64,000 nucleotides of DNA from Robiginitomaculum sp. Lineage in GTDB: Bacteria; Pseudomonadota; Alphaproteobacteria; Caulobacterales; Maricaulaceae. The stretch covers positions 32,732 through 96,731 of the forward strand of contig JAJFFN010000025.1 of NCBI GenBank assembly GCA_021776635.1, read 5' to 3'. Below the pieces are notes generated by a model. That model saw only the letters and a program-made list of their open reading frames with translations. It had not been told where the DNA came from and ran no database searches. Position 1 is the stretch's first letter. Each line of letters starts with the position of its first letter. Made by a program: the position numbers and the translations under genes. Below, piece after piece: positions 7,047 to 15,513 of this stretch.

Positions 7047-8207
7047 CTAATCCAAATCCAAAATTTCGTGGTTGATTTGGTTGATTTTTGTGATGCCGGT
7101 AAGTGCCATGCAGACGTCCATTTCGGCTTTGAATGTTTTTAATAAACCGTTCAGGCCCATTTCGCCTCGTGCTGCTAGTGCCCATATCCAGGGTCGCCCA
7201 ATAAGGACAGTCTGCGCGCCACTGGCGATTGCTTTGACAATATCTTGACCACTACGTATGCCGCCGTCCATAATAATATTCGTGCGCTCACCAACTGCAT
7301 CTCTTATTTTTGATGTCATGTTGATGGTAGAAGAAACACCGTCTAATTGCCGTCCGCCGTGATTGGACACAACAATACCGTCCGCTCCCGTTTTTACGGC
7401 TGCGACGGCATCTTTCGGGCTTAGGATGCCTTTGATAATCAAATTTCCGTCCCAAACCCCGCGCAGCCATTCTATGTCTTTCCAGGTACAAGACGGGTCA
7501 AATTGCGCGTCGACCCATGCTTTGAAATCTGAAATAGATTGGGCAGTGGGTACGAAATCAGCAAGGTTGCCAAATGTGTGTGGTTTGCCATTGACGCCAA
7601 CATCAATTGCCCATGCTGGATGGGTTGGGTATTCCAATGCGGCCCTAATTTTACCCATGGGTCCAAGACCACCTGCCAAACCATTGCGAATATCCCTATA
7701 GCGTGCACCGACTACGGCCAAATCAACGGTAAAGACTAGTGTCTTACAGCCTGCGGCTTTGGCACGTTCAAGTAGCCCACGTACATAACCACGATCACGC
7801 ATCATATAGAGTTGAAACCAAAAAGGTTTGGTTGCCGCCTTGGCAACTTCTTCCAGTGAACAAATAGAAACGGTTGAGAGACAAAACGGAATACCGGCTT
7901 TCTCTGCTGCCCGTACCGCTTGTACTTCGGCGCGCCTAGCCATCATACCGGCTAAACCAATGGGGGCCAGGCCCAATGGTATATTGAGACTTTCGCCGAA
8001 CAAATCTGTACTTGTGTCAATTTTTGAAACATCGTGCATGACCCGTTGGTGCAGACGCAGGGTTGCAAGGTCTTGCGTGTTAGCGCGTAATGTGGTTTCG
8101 CCGTAGGCGCCGCCGTCAATGTAATCGAACAAATTGCGCGGTAATCGCTTTTCAGCAAGACGCCGATAATCATTTGTAGATGCGGGTACCAGGTTTAAGC
8201 TTGGCAT
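7047..8207 (-). CDS. FMN-dependent alpha-hydroxy-acid oxidase/dehydrogenase (LldD/MdlB family)
   Basis: A 386-residue (beta/alpha)8 flavoenzyme that oxidises an L-2-hydroxy acid to the 2-oxo acid. It shows YIDGGA (29-34), the FMN-binding APIGLAGM (81-88), Lys259 in LIIKGIL, and the catalytic SNHGGRQLDG (281-290) with base His283 and substrate-binding Arg286. IMDGGIRSGQDIVKAIASGA and IGRPWIWALAARG bind the FMN phosphate. L-lactate, glycolate and (S)-mandelate enzymes share all of these. It starts 5 nt after a ThDP enzyme resembling benzoylformate decarboxylase, which favours a hydroxyacid-to-aldehyde route over simple lactate use. Substrate not determinable from sequence alone. Confidence 0.92.
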   Translation of the reverse strand: MPSLNLVPASTNDYRRLAEKRLPRNLFDYIDGGAYGETTLRANTQDLATLRLHQRVMHDVSKIDTSTDLFGESLNIPLGLAPIGLAGMMARRAEVQAVRAAEKAGIPFCLSTVSICSLEEVAKAATKPFWFQLYMMRDRGYVRGLLERAKAAGCKTLVFTVDLAVVGARYRDIRNGLAGGLGPMGKIRAALEYPTHPAWAIDVGVNGKPHTFGNLADFVPTAQSISDFKAWVDAQFDPSCTWKDIEWLRGVWDGNLIIKGILSPKDAVAAVKTGADGIVVSNHGGRQLDGVSSTINMTSKIRDAVGERTNIIMDGGIRSGQDIVKAIASGAQTVLIGRPWIWALAARGEMGLNGLLKTFKAEMDVCMALTGITKINQINHEILDLD

Positions 8208-8212
8208 ATTCT

Positions 8213-9772
8213 CTACCCACCAGGCGGCGGAATGATGGCTTCAACCAGCCGTGGCCCTTTGTGTGCCAATGCATCTTTTAGCGCTTTGTGAAAATCTTCG
8301 GCAGTCTCTGCACGTACAGCCGGTACGCCTTGACCTTCAGAAAGGGCAACCCAATCAAGTGTTGGGTTGGAAAGGTCAAGCATAGACAAGGCTTTTGGTC
8401 CGGGATTGCTTACCCCGACCCTTGCAAGTTCGATATTGAGGATTGCATAACTACTATTGTTGAGAATGACCGTTGTTACATCAAGGTTTTCTCTTGCCAT
8501 AGTCCACAAGGCTTGCACGGTATACATGGCGCTGCCGTCCGCTTGCAGGCAAATGACTTTGCGCTCAGGGCAGGCAATTGCCGCGCCGACGCCAACGGGC
8601 AAACCCTGTCCGATGGCTCCACCTGTAAGATTTAGCCAATCATGCTTTGCGGCACCAGCCGTTAATGGGAAAAGCGCCAGGCCAGAGGTTGCGGCTTCAT
8701 CAGAAATGATGGCATTTTTAGGCATGAGTTCGGCGACAACACTCCCCACCCCAGCAGCCGTTAACCGACCAGGCTCTGTAGGCGGTATCATGGGGGCTTG
8801 TATATTGCTGGGTTCTGCAGGTGCATCCAAAGCATCTGCCAAACGTGTTAGCGCATTTTCTGCGTCACAGTGCACGTCTGCAAGGATTTGCAGTTTAGTA
8901 TGCTCTGCTGCAATAAAGCTGGGTTTGCCTGGATAGGCAAAAAACGAGACAGGTGGTTTTGCACCAACAAAAATAATTCTGTCAAAATCTTTTATATAAT
9001 CAGCGGCCATTTCGCCAAAATAAGGTAGGCGTTCCAATGCCACCCGCCCGGCGCCGCGCTGCAAGCGTGTTTGGAAGGTTTCGCAAAGCAATCGCGCACC
9101 AGTAGCGGCGGCTATACGGCCAGCTTGCACAAGTGCGTCTTCGCGTAAGGCACGGCTGCCCAAGAACAAAGCCGTGTTGCCTGATTGGCTAAAGGCATTG
9201 GCTGCTTTTTCTACAGTGGATTTGGACACGGTTTTTGGTATTGTAGGTTTTGCAGGTTTAGCGGGCGACTTACATTCGTCCCAGGCATGGTTTGCGGGGG
9301 CAATTATCGTTGCAACCTGCCCAGGATATGTCATTGCGGCTTCAATGGCTTTAGCACCTTGTTTGGCCAAATCATCTGGTGATTTCGATGTTGCCACCCA
9401 ATTTGACATAGGGGCTGCAACACCTGCAATATCTGATGTTAAGGGGGCATCATATTCCAGATGATATGTTGCATGGTCGCCGACAATATTGACTACGGGT
9501 GAATATGCGCGTCTTGCATTGTGCAAATTGGCGAGACCGTTCCCCAACCCTGCACCTAAGTGTAACAAAGTTGCCGCAGGTTTGTCGGCCATGCGCCCAT
9601 AACCATCTGCTGCGCCGGTGACAACACCTTCAAACAAGCCTAGGACGGCGCGCATTTTTGGTTGCCCATCAATTGCCGCTACCATGTGCATTTCAGATGT
9701 GCCAGGATTTGCAAAACATACTTCTATACCGCTGTCACAAAATACTTGTATTATTGCTTCTGCACCGTTCAT
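8213..9772 (-). CDS. ThDP-dependent enzyme, acetolactate synthase/benzoylformate decarboxylase-like
   Basis: A 519-residue protein starting at the ATG at 9772 (AAGGAT upstream), with all three ThDP-enzyme domains. Glu48 (LFEGVVTGAADGYG) aligns with the cofactor-activating glutamate, and His71 (TLLHLGAG) sits exactly where benzoylformate decarboxylase has catalytic His70. The NPGTSE loop (22-27) matches NPGSNE of that enzyme. The C-terminal cofactor motif is QADGSAMYT...NN, with Ala where most have Gly in GDG. Genome pipelines often name this family acetolactate synthase large subunit, but no small regulatory subunit or ilvC is nearby. The partner gene is a 2-hydroxyacid oxidase 5 nt downstream. 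A strong hairpin lies in the leader. Confidence 0.82.
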   Translation of the reverse strand: MNGAEAIIQVFCDSGIEVCFANPGTSEMHMVAAIDGQPKMRAVLGLFEGVVTGAADGYGRMADKPAATLLHLGAGLGNGLANLHNARRAYSPVVNIVGDHATYHLEYDAPLTSDIAGVAAPMSNWVATSKSPDDLAKQGAKAIEAAMTYPGQVATIIAPANHAWDECKSPAKPAKPTIPKTVSKSTVEKAANAFSQSGNTALFLGSRALREDALVQAGRIAAATGARLLCETFQTRLQRGAGRVALERLPYFGEMAADYIKDFDRIIFVGAKPPVSFFAYPGKPSFIAAEHTKLQILADVHCDAENALTRLADALDAPAEPSNIQAPMIPPTEPGRLTAAGVGSVVAELMPKNAIISDEAATSGLALFPLTAGAAKHDWLNLTGGAIGQGLPVGVGAAIACPERKVICLQADGSAMYTVQALWTMARENLDVTTVILNNSSYAILNIELARVGVSNPGPKALSMLDLSNPTLDWVALSEGQGVPAVRAETAEDFHKALKDALAHKGPRLVEAIIPPPGG

Positions 9773-9794
9773 ATCCGTATCCTTGTTTTGATAA

Positions 9795-9809
9795 TAGGTC
9801 CTGACCTTA
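9795..9809. repeat. Dispersed motif copy, TAGGTCCTGACCTTA
   Basis: Member of the same short repeat family found at 2175, 43363, 52248 and 57238. Here it lies about 23 bp upstream of the start codon of the ThDP-enzyme gene rather than at a gene end. Confidence 0.5.
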
Positions 9810-9826
9810 ATTAACACATTAGATTG

Positions 9827-9868
9827 CCTATAGTAATGTGAAAGCCTGCGCTTTCATATTACTATAGG
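9827..9868. repeat. 19-bp near-perfect inverted repeat (strong hairpin)
   Basis: The arm 9827-9845 pairs with 9850-9868 around a 4-nt loop; the only non-Watson-Crick position can form a G-U pair in RNA. It lies in the leader of the minus-strand ThDP-enzyme gene. On the + strand it is followed immediately by TATAAT (9869-9874), a perfect -10 hexamer, but with no clear -35. It has no T-tract, so it is not a normal terminator. Confidence 0.7.
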
Positions 9869-9975
9869 TATAATGTGCGTGCGCAAATAATATAATTTTG
9901 GTTTTGTTTGTTAAATCTTTTACGCAAAATTAATAAACATGCGCGTAAATACAACTGTAAGTTGTTTATCTGATC

Positions 9976-10044
9976 ATGACTTTAAACATACTTGCTTGTA
10001 CGGCGTTTTCAATCCTGATACCAGTACGCCGCACACAAACTTAG
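9976..10044 (+). CDS. Possible 22-codon small ORF ending at a terminator
   Basis: An ATG-initiated ORF encoding MTLNILACTAFSILIPVRRT plus two residues, with a hydrophobic centre and basic end. Its TAG stop overlaps the first bases of a strong + strand terminator. A second, overlapping frame (9939-10109) could encode 56 residues but would run through the terminator. No good ribosome binding site was seen, so the transcript may instead be a small RNA. This is the only candidate for the gene-poor stretch 9820-10140. Confidence 0.25.
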   Translation: MTLNILACTAFSILIPVRRTQT

Positions 10045-10087
10045 AACCTGCAGCCTATTCCCATAGATACCTGCAGGTTCTTTTTAT
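10043..10087 (+). terminator. Strong intrinsic terminator with no obvious upstream gene
   Basis: AGAACCTGCAG pairs perfectly (11 bp) with CTGCAGGTTCT, followed by TTTTATTT on the + strand. On the minus strand no T-tract follows, so it is directional. No known + strand gene precedes it, which implies a short transcript starting in the 9.85-10.0 kb region. Confidence 0.8.
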
Positions 10088-10095
10088 TTGGGGCC

Positions 10096-10134
10096 AGAGC
10101 CTGGGGTAAGAGCCTGGGGTAAGAGCTGGACCCT
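10096..10134. repeat. Three tandem 13-bp units
   Basis: AGAGCCTGGGGTA at 10096-10108 and 10109-10121, then a diverged third unit AGAGCTGGACCCT. The third resembles the dispersed GGTCCTGACCC motif. The array lies just past the flagellar operon's last gene. Confidence 0.6.
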
Positions 10135-10144
10135 AATGTAAGTG

Positions 10145-10531
10145 TCAGGGCATTTTACTGAGTAATAAAGCATCAAGTGCGCGGCTGTTTTCTTGTTCTT
10201 CATTGCTTAAAGCATGGGCGGATTGTTGAATGCTTGCCATATCTTTGGCGGCAATATTTTGTGCAAGGATTTTTTTATAGTCCTGTTTCTTATCTAAAAT
10301 TTGTTTGCTAAGCGTATTTAGCTTTTCGCTTTTCGCTAATATTTTTAATTTTTGGTTTGCCCGCCATTTTTCCAAAACTATCTTACCTTCAGTGTTTGAA
10401 AATTTATTGGCTATGTTTTCATTTATTGTAGAAATTTCCAATAAATAACGATTTGATTGACGCGAAAGCGCGGCAATATCTGCCTCTACTTTTTGTTGTT
10501 GCATATCAAGTATTTTTATTATTTCTAGCAT
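10145..10531 (-). CDS. fliJ: FliJ-like flagellar coiled-coil protein
   Basis: A 128-residue, highly charged, almost entirely helical protein with heptad-like patterning (LEIIKILDMQQQKVEADIA; LEKWRANQKLKILAKSEKL). FliJ is a coiled-coil export chaperone of similar length that fits into the FliI ATPase ring. Sequence identity in this family is low, so the call rests on length, coiled-coil character and position. It is the last gene of the flgB-flgC-fliE-fliQ-flhA-fliR-flhB operon, starting 2 nt after the flhB stop. A generic flagellar coiled-coil protein is the alternative. Confidence 0.55.
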   Translation of the reverse strand: MLEIIKILDMQQQKVEADIAALSRQSNRYLLEISTINENIANKFSNTEGKIVLEKWRANQKLKILAKSEKLNTLSKQILDKKQDYKKILAQNIAAKDMASIQQSAHALSNEEQENSRALDALLLSKMP

Positions 10532-10533
10532 GA

Positions 10534-11613
10534 TTAATTGCCTTTATCAGAGAGCCTGTCTGCGTAATGAATTGCAGCCGCGACGGCGGCGTAATGTTCT
10601 GGTGAAATGATTTCACCAAGTTTGGTTTGTGCGAAGAGGGCGCGAGCGGTAGGGGGGTTTTCATATATTGCAACACCAGCAAGTTTGGCTCTTTCGCGGA
10701 TACGAAATGCCATATTATCGACGCCCTTCGCTACACATTTAGGCGCTTCACCAGAACTTCGGTCCCATTTTAAAGCAACGGCATAATGTTGCGGGTTGAC
10801 GATGACAACACTGGCACCGGTGACATCTTGCAGCATTGTCGTCTTGGCAATTTCTTCGGCTTTTTGGCGTCGTCTTTGTTTCTGATAGGGATCACCCTCG
10901 CTCTCTTTGCGTTCGTCCTTGGCTTCTTGCAATGTCATGCGCATCTTCTTTTGGTGTGACAGCCATTTCGCAGGCATATCGAGGGCAGCGATAAATGCTG
11001 TACCGATGATGATATAAAGAAGCAGCTGTAGTGTTTTTTGCGCAAGTAAAACGAGCAACGCATTTGCTGGTAAGCTGCTATAAATTGGGAGCGTAAAAAA
11101 CTCCTTTTTCAGAAAAATACTCGCAACAACCGCTATCAAGCATAATTTGGCAAAGCTTTTTAAAAACTCGCCTAACCCACTCGTGCCGTATTTTTTCTTG
11201 GCATTGGCAATGGGAGATATTTTGGACAATTTCGGCTTGATTTTACTGGGCGAGAAAACTATGCCGCGTTGGGCAATAAGCGACAAAATTACAAATATTG
11301 CGGGCAGGGCGAAAAACGGGAATAATTTACTCCCGAGTGATTGCATTATTTGGGTAGGCAACGGGTTTTTAATATCTCCTAAGAACGCTTGTGCTACAAG
11401 TTCAGGCCGTTCAAGCATGCCAAAAAGAACCATAGCAAGCCCTTTTACCAGTGCTGCGCCCAATAAAATTATTGAGAGGCCAATTCCTATATAAAGCATG
11501 AGCGTGTTTAGCTCGGTCGAGATGGGTATATCCCCTTTCTCGCGAGCTTTTTTTAATTTTTGCTCCGATGCTGCGAGGGTTTTCTCTTGGCCTTCATTTT
11601 TTTCCTCTGCCAT
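10534..11613 (-). CDS. flhB: Flagellar export switch protein FlhB
   Basis: A 359-residue inner-membrane protein of the flagellar type III export gate. It starts at the ATG at 11613, which overlaps the fliR stop by one base. The N-terminal EKTLAASEQKLKKAREKGDIPIS is the FlhB/YscU signature. Four membrane helices (about 38-66, 95-115, 155-169, 188-210) precede the cytoplasmic switch domain. The autocleavage motif usually read as N-P-T-H is N-P-Q-H here (273-276, in VVIVNPQHYAVALKW). FlhB switches export from rod/hook to filament proteins, together with FliK encoded at 21.2 kb. Confidence 0.95.
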   Translation of the reverse strand: MAEEKNEGQEKTLAASEQKLKKAREKGDIPISTELNTLMLYIGIGLSIILLGAALVKGLAMVLFGMLERPELVAQAFLGDIKNPLPTQIMQSLGSKLFPFFALPAIFVILSLIAQRGIVFSPSKIKPKLSKISPIANAKKKYGTSGLGEFLKSFAKLCLIAVVASIFLKKEFFTLPIYSSLPANALLVLLAQKTLQLLLYIIIGTAFIAALDMPAKWLSHQKKMRMTLQEAKDERKESEGDPYQKQRRRQKAEEIAKTTMLQDVTGASVVIVNPQHYAVALKWDRSSGEAPKCVAKGVDNMAFRIRERAKLAGVAIYENPPTARALFAQTKLGEIISPEHYAAVAAAIHYADRLSDKGN

Positions 11614-12398
11614 TAGTACAGCCCTGAAAAATGTGCATAATATTCGTCCAGCCAAACCAACAAAATACTGCCAATGGAAAGCGCAAGTAAAACAATCCCT
11701 GCGCCAATAACAAATGGCATACCAACAAATGACACCATTAGCTGAGGCATTGCTTTATTCAAAAAACCAAGCATCAGGTTGTAAATGAAATTCAAAATTA
11801 GAAATGGCAGCGCCAAAGCGACAGCGAAACTAAACACCGACATGCATTTGGCCGCTGCCCAATACGCCAATTTGTCTAAATTTACTGTGCTCGCTAAAGG
11901 GAATATATCATAGGTTTGTACAAGTAGAGCAAATGCACGAACATGTAAATCGAGCGTGACTAATAAGGTCACACCCGCCAACATCAAGAGTGTACCAATT
12001 GTTGTATTGGGCTCACTTGTCATGCCGCCTCCAAAAACCTGGGTCAGGGAGAGGCTTTGAGAAATCATTGAACCGGCGATTTGCAATGCATAGACCATCA
12101 CCCGCAGCCCAAAACCAAGCGTGAACCCGTGTAGGGCTTCCAACCCAAAGCCCATGAACATTTTGGCGATACCCCAATCCCCCATTGTGGGTGCTATTTG
12201 GGTATTCATAACAATCGGTGTCATCAGCCATGTCACTACCAAACTTGCGGCTAGGCGGGTCCGTATAGATATGGCCGTTTCTCCAAGCCCTGGCAGCATG
12301 AATACCATTGTAGAAATACGTGTAAAAATTGCGACAACAGGAAAGACATAAGCAAAATTATTAAGAACCGTATCTGCGATAATCTGTAAAAATTCCAT
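11613..12398 (-). CDS. fliR: Flagellar export gate protein FliR
   Basis: A 261-residue, six-helix membrane protein. Conserved FliR features include the N-terminal FARIST-like segment (here FTRISTMVFMLPGLGE), AGSMISQSLSLTQVF in the middle and the C-terminal MPQLMVSFVGMPFVIGAGI. FliR forms the export channel with FliP and FliQ. fliQ is two genes upstream, while fliP is not in the window. It sits 8 nt after the flhA stop and overlaps the flhB start by one base. Confidence 0.95.
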   Translation of the reverse strand: MEFLQIIADTVLNNFAYVFPVVAIFTRISTMVFMLPGLGETAISIRTRLAASLVVTWLMTPIVMNTQIAPTMGDWGIAKMFMGFGLEALHGFTLGFGLRVMVYALQIAGSMISQSLSLTQVFGGGMTSEPNTTIGTLLMLAGVTLLVTLDLHVRAFALLVQTYDIFPLASTVNLDKLAYWAAAKCMSVFSFAVALALPFLILNFIYNLMLGFLNKAMPQLMVSFVGMPFVIGAGIVLLALSIGSILLVWLDEYYAHFSGLY

Positions 12399-12406
12399 AG
12401 TCCTCC

Positions 12407-14500
12407 CTATGCCACGGCTAAAATAATAGGCTTTTCTGCAGGCGGGATTTCTTCATAGGAAATAACGGGATTGCGAATGCCCTTCGCAGTCATGACAGTT
12501 TTAATAAAACGGCGTCTGTGCGCACTGGTGGCAATAGCAGCATATTGTCCAGTATGTGCACTTTTATCCAAATTGGCCTGTACGGAGGCTGCTAATTTGT
12601 TGAATTCATCTGGCGGCAAAGCAATATCGACAGGCAATCCTTGCGCGTTTTCTGGTTTTTTAATTTCATGCTCGCAGAATAGAGTTTCCCAATCAGGCCC
12701 AATTTGTATCAATGGCAGCCTGCCTTGCTCATCGTGTAATTTAGAAATAAATTGATATGAAAGTCTTTGGCGGACACATTCGGTAATTTGTTCTATCGAA
12801 TTCATTACAGGTTTAACTTCAGCAATGGTTTCAAGGATCAATGGGATATTACGCATAGAAACACGCTCTGCCAAAAGTAGACGCAATACACCCTGTAGCG
12901 TGTCCATCGGAACCTTGTCTGGAATAAATTCATCGAGTATTCTTTTATTGGAAGTAGCTCGATCTGAATCCGAAACATCCTTAAAGGCTTCCAATGTTTC
13001 TTGCAAGGAACGTCGGCTCAATAGCCGCGTAAAATGAGATTGTATGGTTTCAAGCAAGTGTGTTGCCAAAACTTCTTCAGGCTCAACTATCGGCAAACCG
13101 GCCATGACCAATTCATCGCGCCTTGATTTTTCTACCCACCGCGCAGATGCCTGATAAACCGGTTCACGAAAATTTTGTCCCTTTATTTCCGGGTGTGCGC
13201 CTTCTTCAATCAATGCCATGACATGCCCAGGCAAGATCATGCTTGTGCTAACGGTATGGCCTTGGATCATGATTTTGTACGTATGGGACGACAGTTCTGA
13301 ATTGTCGGTTAGCCGAACAGAGGGAAGCAGAAAACCATGTTCAGTCGCAATGTATTTTCTTATTTTTTCAACGCGCTTGTTGAACCCTGTTTCTGTATCC
13401 ATAGCAATTGGCACAAGTTCTTTTGATAGAATTAAATGAATTTCATCAATATTAATTGCATCTCCTAGCGTTGGTTTTTGCTCGACTTTTTCTTCTGTAT
13501 TTTTTGTTTGCTCAAGCTTTGCCTGATCAGCCTTTCTCTTATGAATTTTATAGGCGGCAATACCGATTCCAATCGAGCCGACCATAAAAGGTACAAAGGG
13601 CAGTCCTGGAAAAAACGCAAACACCACCAGTATAAATGAGACGGATGCAAGTGCAGATGGATGTGCTGATAATTGTTTGATTAAAGTGCCGTCGACCGTA
13701 CCTTCATCTTTACCTTTGGCAAGCAAAAGCGCGGCAGCAATCGAAATTATCACTGCCGGGATTTGCGACACAAGTCCGTCACCAACCGTGAGCATGGAGT
13801 AATTCGTCATGGCATCAGCGAAGCTAACATGATGCACACCGACACCGATGGCGATGCCGGCGACCAAATTTAGCAATGTGATTAATAGCCCTGCGATCGC
13901 ATCACCTTTCATAAATTTGGAAACGCCGTCTAATGAGCCTAAGAAAGCGGTCTCTTCTTGCTCTGTTTTGCGCCGATCACTGGCTTCTTTGTGGGAAATG
14001 GCGCCGGCCGCCAAATCGGAATCAATAGCCAGTTGTTTGCCCGGCATAGCATCCAACGCAAACCTTGCGCCAACCTCTGCCATTCTTCCCGCACCTTTAG
14101 TGATAACCATAAAGTTGACGATAATGAGGACAGAAAATACAATAAGTCCAAGGAAAACATCCCCACCCATTATGAATTGAGCAAAGCCTTCAATTATCCC
14201 GCCTGCTGCATCTGTTCCTGTATGACCTTGCCCGATAATCAATTTTGTTGATGAGATATTAAGCGATAAACGCAGTAAGAGTGATGCCAGCAAGACCGCA
14301 GGGAAAGAGGAAAAATCAAGTGGTTTTTCTATGAATAATGTAATCATAAAAATTAAGATGGCAAATGCGAAGCTCGCCGTTAAGCCTATGTCCAATAGCC
14401 AACTGGGCACGGGCAAGACCATCATTATGATAATAACCATCAAGGCTAAAGCCATGACAGCAGTAGGGTCAAAGATGTTTTTAAGAGATAATTTTCCCAC
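12407..14500 (-). CDS. flhA: Flagellar export gate protein FlhA
   Basis: A protein of about 697 residues. The most likely start is the GTG at 14500, coupled to the fliQ stop at 14502; an in-frame TTG at 14539 would overlap fliQ by 38 nt and has no ribosome binding site. Eight membrane helices fill the first ~320 residues. The FHIPEP signature is RMAEVGARFALDAMPGKQLA with the following DSDL. The cytoplasmic domain contains the conserved RYISRL-like block and MRNIPLILETIAE. FlhA forms the nonameric ring that docks export chaperones and couples export to proton motive force. Confidence 0.94.
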   Translation of the reverse strand: MGKLSLKNIFDPTAVMALALMVIIIMMVLPVPSWLLDIGLTASFAFAILIFMITLFIEKPLDFSSFPAVLLASLLLRLSLNISSTKLIIGQGHTGTDAAGGIIEGFAQFIMGGDVFLGLIVFSVLIIVNFMVITKGAGRMAEVGARFALDAMPGKQLAIDSDLAAGAISHKEASDRRKTEQEETAFLGSLDGVSKFMKGDAIAGLLITLLNLVAGIAIGVGVHHVSFADAMTNYSMLTVGDGLVSQIPAVIISIAAALLLAKGKDEGTVDGTLIKQLSAHPSALASVSFILVVFAFFPGLPFVPFMVGSIGIGIAAYKIHKRKADQAKLEQTKNTEEKVEQKPTLGDAINIDEIHLILSKELVPIAMDTETGFNKRVEKIRKYIATEHGFLLPSVRLTDNSELSSHTYKIMIQGHTVSTSMILPGHVMALIEEGAHPEIKGQNFREPVYQASARWVEKSRRDELVMAGLPIVEPEEVLATHLLETIQSHFTRLLSRRSLQETLEAFKDVSDSDRATSNKRILDEFIPDKVPMDTLQGVLRLLLAERVSMRNIPLILETIAEVKPVMNSIEQITECVRQRLSYQFISKLHDEQGRLPLIQIGPDWETLFCEHEIKKPENAQGLPVDIALPPDEFNKLAASVQANLDKSAHTGQYAAIATSAHRRRFIKTVMTAKGIRNPVISYEEIPPAEKPIILAVA

Positions 14501-14501
14501 C

Positions 14502-14768
14502 TCAGTGTCCCGCAATGACAGGGAGGACTTGCGTTTCAAACAATGTCAAGACTATACGCGACATGTACCCTGCTGATATGAAAAACACGAACAGCATAAC
14601 CGCTAATTTTGGTACAAAAGTTAAGGTCATTTCTTGAATGGAGGTCAAGGCTTGTAACAATCCAATGACAAGGCCGACTAGCAATGCTGTGATCAATATG
14701 GGTGCAGCCATCAATGCTGCGCCCCAAAGAAACTCCCGTAGTATTGAAAGAATGTCGGTTTGGCTCAT
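14502..14768 (-). CDS. fliQ: Flagellar export gate protein FliQ
   Basis: An 88-residue, two-helix membrane protein. The ATG at 14768 is chosen over a TTG two codons upstream. LVGLVIGLLQALTSIQEMTLTFVPK is the conserved FliQ centre (segment about 30-54). FliQ wraps around FliP/FliR in the export gate. It lies 12 nt after fliE. Confidence 0.95.
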   Translation of the reverse strand: MSQTDILSILREFLWGAALMAAPILITALLVGLVIGLLQALTSIQEMTLTFVPKLAVMLFVFFISAGYMSRIVLTLFETQVLPVIAGH

Positions 14769-14780
14769 GTCCAACCTTGT

Positions 14781-15089
14781 CTAAACAGGCATTCGAAGAA
14801 GTTCTTGGTAAGCTTCGACAACGCGGTTGCGTACAGTAACAGCAGTTTCAAGAGCCAATTCGGCATTTGCCATAGCTTCAACAACAGAATGAGCATCGGC
14901 TTTGCCAGTCGCAAAGCTGTGCGCGGTCTGCTCGACAGTTTTAAAAACATTTGAAAACTCTTCAACACCTTTGGCGAGAGCATTTTCTTGGGCACCGGAT
15001 TTGGCTTTTGCGCCAGTTGCTATATCAGGTTTGAGGGCGTTTTGGGTATTTTGATATTGGCGTAGGGCGCCTAGGCTTGCGATTTCCAT
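14781..15089 (-). CDS. fliE: Flagellar hook-basal body adaptor FliE
   Basis: A 102-residue protein. The C-terminal VVEAMANAELALETAVTVRNRVVEAYQELLRMPV segment (about 69-102) is the conserved FliE region. FliE joins the MS ring to the proximal rod and is the first rod-type substrate exported. It starts 2 nt after flgC. Confidence 0.94.
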   Translation of the reverse strand: MEIASLGALRQYQNTQNALKPDIATGAKAKSGAQENALAKGVEEFSNVFKTVEQTAHSFATGKADAHSVVEAMANAELALETAVTVRNRVVEAYQELLRMPV

Positions 15090-15091
15090 GT

Positions 15092-15490
15092 TTATCTCCG
15101 AATTAAATCAAGCAGCCCGCTATACATTTTCCGAGCTTGGTTAAATGTTGTAAGGTTGGCTTCATAAGACCGACTTGCTTCTCGGGCATCTGATAATTCA
15201 ATCATCATATCGACATTAGACATGCGAACATATCCATTCGCATCTGCTAGCGGGTGGGCTGGATCAAACAGTTGTTCCCCGAAGCTCTGGTCAAGGGTGA
15301 CATTGCCAATTGATAAATTTTGCTTGCCAGACTTTGCATCAAACTGATTTTCAAAAGAAACCAGTTTGCGTTTATAGCCATGTGTATCGACATTGGATAA
15401 GTTTTCGCTGACAACACGTAAGCGAAATGATTGCGCCTTCATACCTTGTGAGGCCGATGACATGGCAGAAGCTATTAGATTATTTGTCAT
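15092..15490 (-). CDS. flgC: Proximal rod protein FlgC
   Basis: A 132-residue rod protein. SLMS-type N-terminal helix with RVVSENLSNVDTHGYKRKLV (about 26-45), the rod/hook family motif, and a C-terminal helix YEANLTTFNQARKMYSGLLDLIRR. It polymerises with FlgB, FlgF and FlgG to form the drive shaft. A 23-nt gap separates it from flgB. Confidence 0.95.
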   Translation of the reverse strand: MTNNLIASAMSSASQGMKAQSFRLRVVSENLSNVDTHGYKRKLVSFENQFDAKSGKQNLSIGNVTLDQSFGEQLFDPAHPLADANGYVRMSNVDMMIELSDAREASRSYEANLTTFNQARKMYSGLLDLIRR

Positions 15491-15513
15491 AGTGTTTCCT
15501 ATTCAAGTTACGG

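Noticed and set aside
9939..10109. 56-codon + strand ORF overlapping the orphan terminator
   Set aside because: It would be translated through a strong terminator stem and has no ribosome binding site; kept only as an alternative to the 22-codon frame.
13465..13650. Small minus-strand ORF within flhA
   Set aside because: Out-of-frame shadow within a conserved FlhA region.
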